Source: an uncultured Ruminococcus sp. (GTDB taxonomy: Bacteria; Bacillota; Clostridia; Oscillospirales; Ruminococcaceae). Taken from it: DNA of 15,185 nt. Below are positions 14,358 to 15,185 of the stretch, piece by piece. Within the stretch, counting starts at the first letter, position 1, and each line of letters begins with the position of its first letter. The DNA is taken from the NCBI GenBank assembly GCA_900319195.1, contig ONNL01000124.1, positions 1 to 15,185 of the forward strand. The letters are read 5' to 3'. The notes beneath the pieces were generated by a model. The model worked only from the letters and a program-made list of their open reading frames with translations. It had not been told where the DNA came from and made no database searches. Position numbers and translations under genes: made by a program.

Positions 14358-14455
14358 TGATTTTTGAGAAATAAAACCGAAATTATCAATTTTTGTTAAT
14401 TTCAGACAAATATCGCACAGAAAATTGCTCGCCTTTTTAGCACGAAAGTTCTCCA

Positions 14456-14488
14456 TAAAAAATGTCTCCCGAAAATCTCGGGAGACAT
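14456..14488 (-). terminator. Rho-independent terminator of the dockerin gene
   Basis: An 11-bp perfect stem (14462-14472 with 14478-14488, 5-nt loop) is followed on the minus strand by TTTTTTATGG. It starts 14 bases past the stop codon at 14502 and cleanly separates this gene from scfA. Confidence 0.9.
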
Positions 14489-14501
14489 CAGTGTCATTAA
14501 A

Positions 14502-15185
14502 TTATGCTGCGGGGAGCTGCTTGATAGTTCCTGCAAGAAACTTCTGAATTGTAAGAGCGTCCTGAGATGTAACACCGTCATTGTTGCCCTCAACGTCAGC
14601 AGCCTTCTGATTTGTTATCTTGAAATTAGAAGGATTAGCAAGATACTGCATGATGAGTGTCGGGTCTGATACGCTAATATCGCCGTCATTGTTTGCATCA
14701 CCGTATGTAATATCGCCGCTGCCCTCAAGAGAGATAGAGTTGATATTGTAGATAACGCCGGGTGTGCCGTATACGCCGAAGAAATCAATGCTTACATTGT
14801 TTCCTGCCTTGAGCTCAGATGTGGAGCTGAGGATGAAGTCAGATACCGAATATTCGCCGTTCTGAGCAAACTGAACGATGTTTGTCTGTCCGTTGTTGTA
14901 TACAGCGTTGATAGTATCTGTGAATGTGATCTTATCATAGCCGGGGATAGGTGCTGTTGTTACGGGCATTGTAGTCGTAATCGCAGCAGGCTCCTGAGTT
15001 GTAGTTGTAGGAGCAGCAGTTGTAGTTGTAGTAGTTGTTGCAGGCTTTGCAGTTGTTGTTGTAGTAACAACAGGCTGCTCACCCGACTTTTCAACGATAG
15101 CTATCTTCTTTACTGTTGTAGGAGCTGAATCATAGTTGCCTACAAGCATCCATGCGATACCGCTGCCGAAATCGCTGAGAAGCTG
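14502..15185 (-). CDS. C-terminal part of a dockerin-bearing secreted protein (partial)
   Basis: The 3' end of a gene whose frame stays open to the window edge, 227 codons visible. The first residues (SDFGSGIAWMLVGNYDSAPT) look like the end of a carbohydrate-binding or similar beta-sandwich module. A linker of about 40 residues, very rich in Thr with Ala and Pro, follows, then about 80 residues of an unrecognised module (from GYDKITFTDTINAV to about SLEGSGDI), then a type I dockerin of about 67 residues with calcium loops DANNDGDISVSD and DVEGNNDGVTSQD, ending in LPAA. The visible part holds no catalytic domain; the enzyme, if any, lies off the right edge. The dockerin indicates a cellulosomal protein like the GH74 enzyme. 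The ATG at 15149 is internal, not the start. Confidence 0.85.
   Translation of the reverse strand, partial: QLLSDFGSGIAWMLVGNYDSAPTTVKKIAIVEKSGEQPVVTTTTTAKPATTTTTTTAAPTTTTQEPAAITTTMPVTTAPIPGYDKITFTDTINAVYNNGQTNIVQFAQNGEYSVSDFILSSTSELKAGNNVSIDFFGVYGTPGVIYNINSISLEGSGDITYGDANNDGDISVSDPTLIMQYLANPSNFKITNQKAADVEGNNDGVTSQDALTIQKFLAGTIKQLPAA

Noticed and set aside
1..15185. CRISPR arrays, tRNA or rRNA genes, prophage or intact insertion sequences
   Set aside because: No regularly spaced repeats, tRNA-like cloverleaf with CCA-end features, rRNA segments, integrase or transposase were seen.

Overview
The window comes from a Gram-positive, cellulosome-forming Ruminococcus-type bacterium (Clostridia, Oscillospiraceae/Ruminococcaceae). 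I infer this from two secreted proteins with C-terminal type I dockerins joined by Thr-rich linkers, a SCIFF ranthipeptide pair typical of Clostridia, sigma-A promoters (TTGACA-N17-TATAAT class), strong GGAGG ribosome-binding sites, and moderate-GC genes set in very AT-rich spacers. The species cannot be fixed from the sequence; the dockerin style (one-residue insertion in the second calcium loop) fits the R. flavefaciens/R. champanellensis group.

Layout. 1-301: non-coding, with two large hairpin elements and a leftward promoter overlapped by a 12-bp operator-like palindrome; its gene lies off the left edge. 302-1122 (-): a small one-helix membrane protein translationally coupled to a SpoIVFB-like M50 site-2 protease. 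1280-5629 (-): a probable operon of a 913-aa c-di-GMP signalling protein (PAS-like, degenerate GGDEF, intact EAL, then an eight-unit beta-helix-like repeat), the ATPase ychF, and a guanine-deaminase-like enzyme. 5630-6809: a 1.2-kb divergent intergenic region with promoters for both flanking genes, a possible structured ncRNA on the minus strand, and an AT-rich stretch. 6810-9500 (+): a secreted GH74 xyloglucanase with dockerin. 9501-9789: palindromic repeats. 9790-14280 (-): uvrA, then upstream of it the SCIFF maturase (scfB) and SCIFF precursor (scfA). 14502-15185 (-): the 3' end of a second dockerin protein, cut by the window edge.

How it works together. The two dockerin proteins would dock onto a cell-surface scaffoldin and attack plant cell-wall polysaccharide; the GH74 enzyme targets xyloglucan. 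The scfA-scfB unit makes a thioether-crosslinked peptide; a hairpin with a U-tract between the two genes probably keeps precursor mRNA in excess over maturase mRNA. YchF and UvrA are housekeeping genes.

Most interesting: (1) the fusion of an apparently active EAL phosphodiesterase to a cytoplasmic repeat domain with an Ile-Gly motif every 27-31 residues; (2) twin stem-loops at 5857-5939 exposing the same octamer loop, inside a possible independent minus-strand transcript; (3) a dispersed palindromic element present at 1176-1263 and, shortened, at 9539-9580, plus other hairpin elements, four of which carry TCTCAAAA in or at the edge of the loop.
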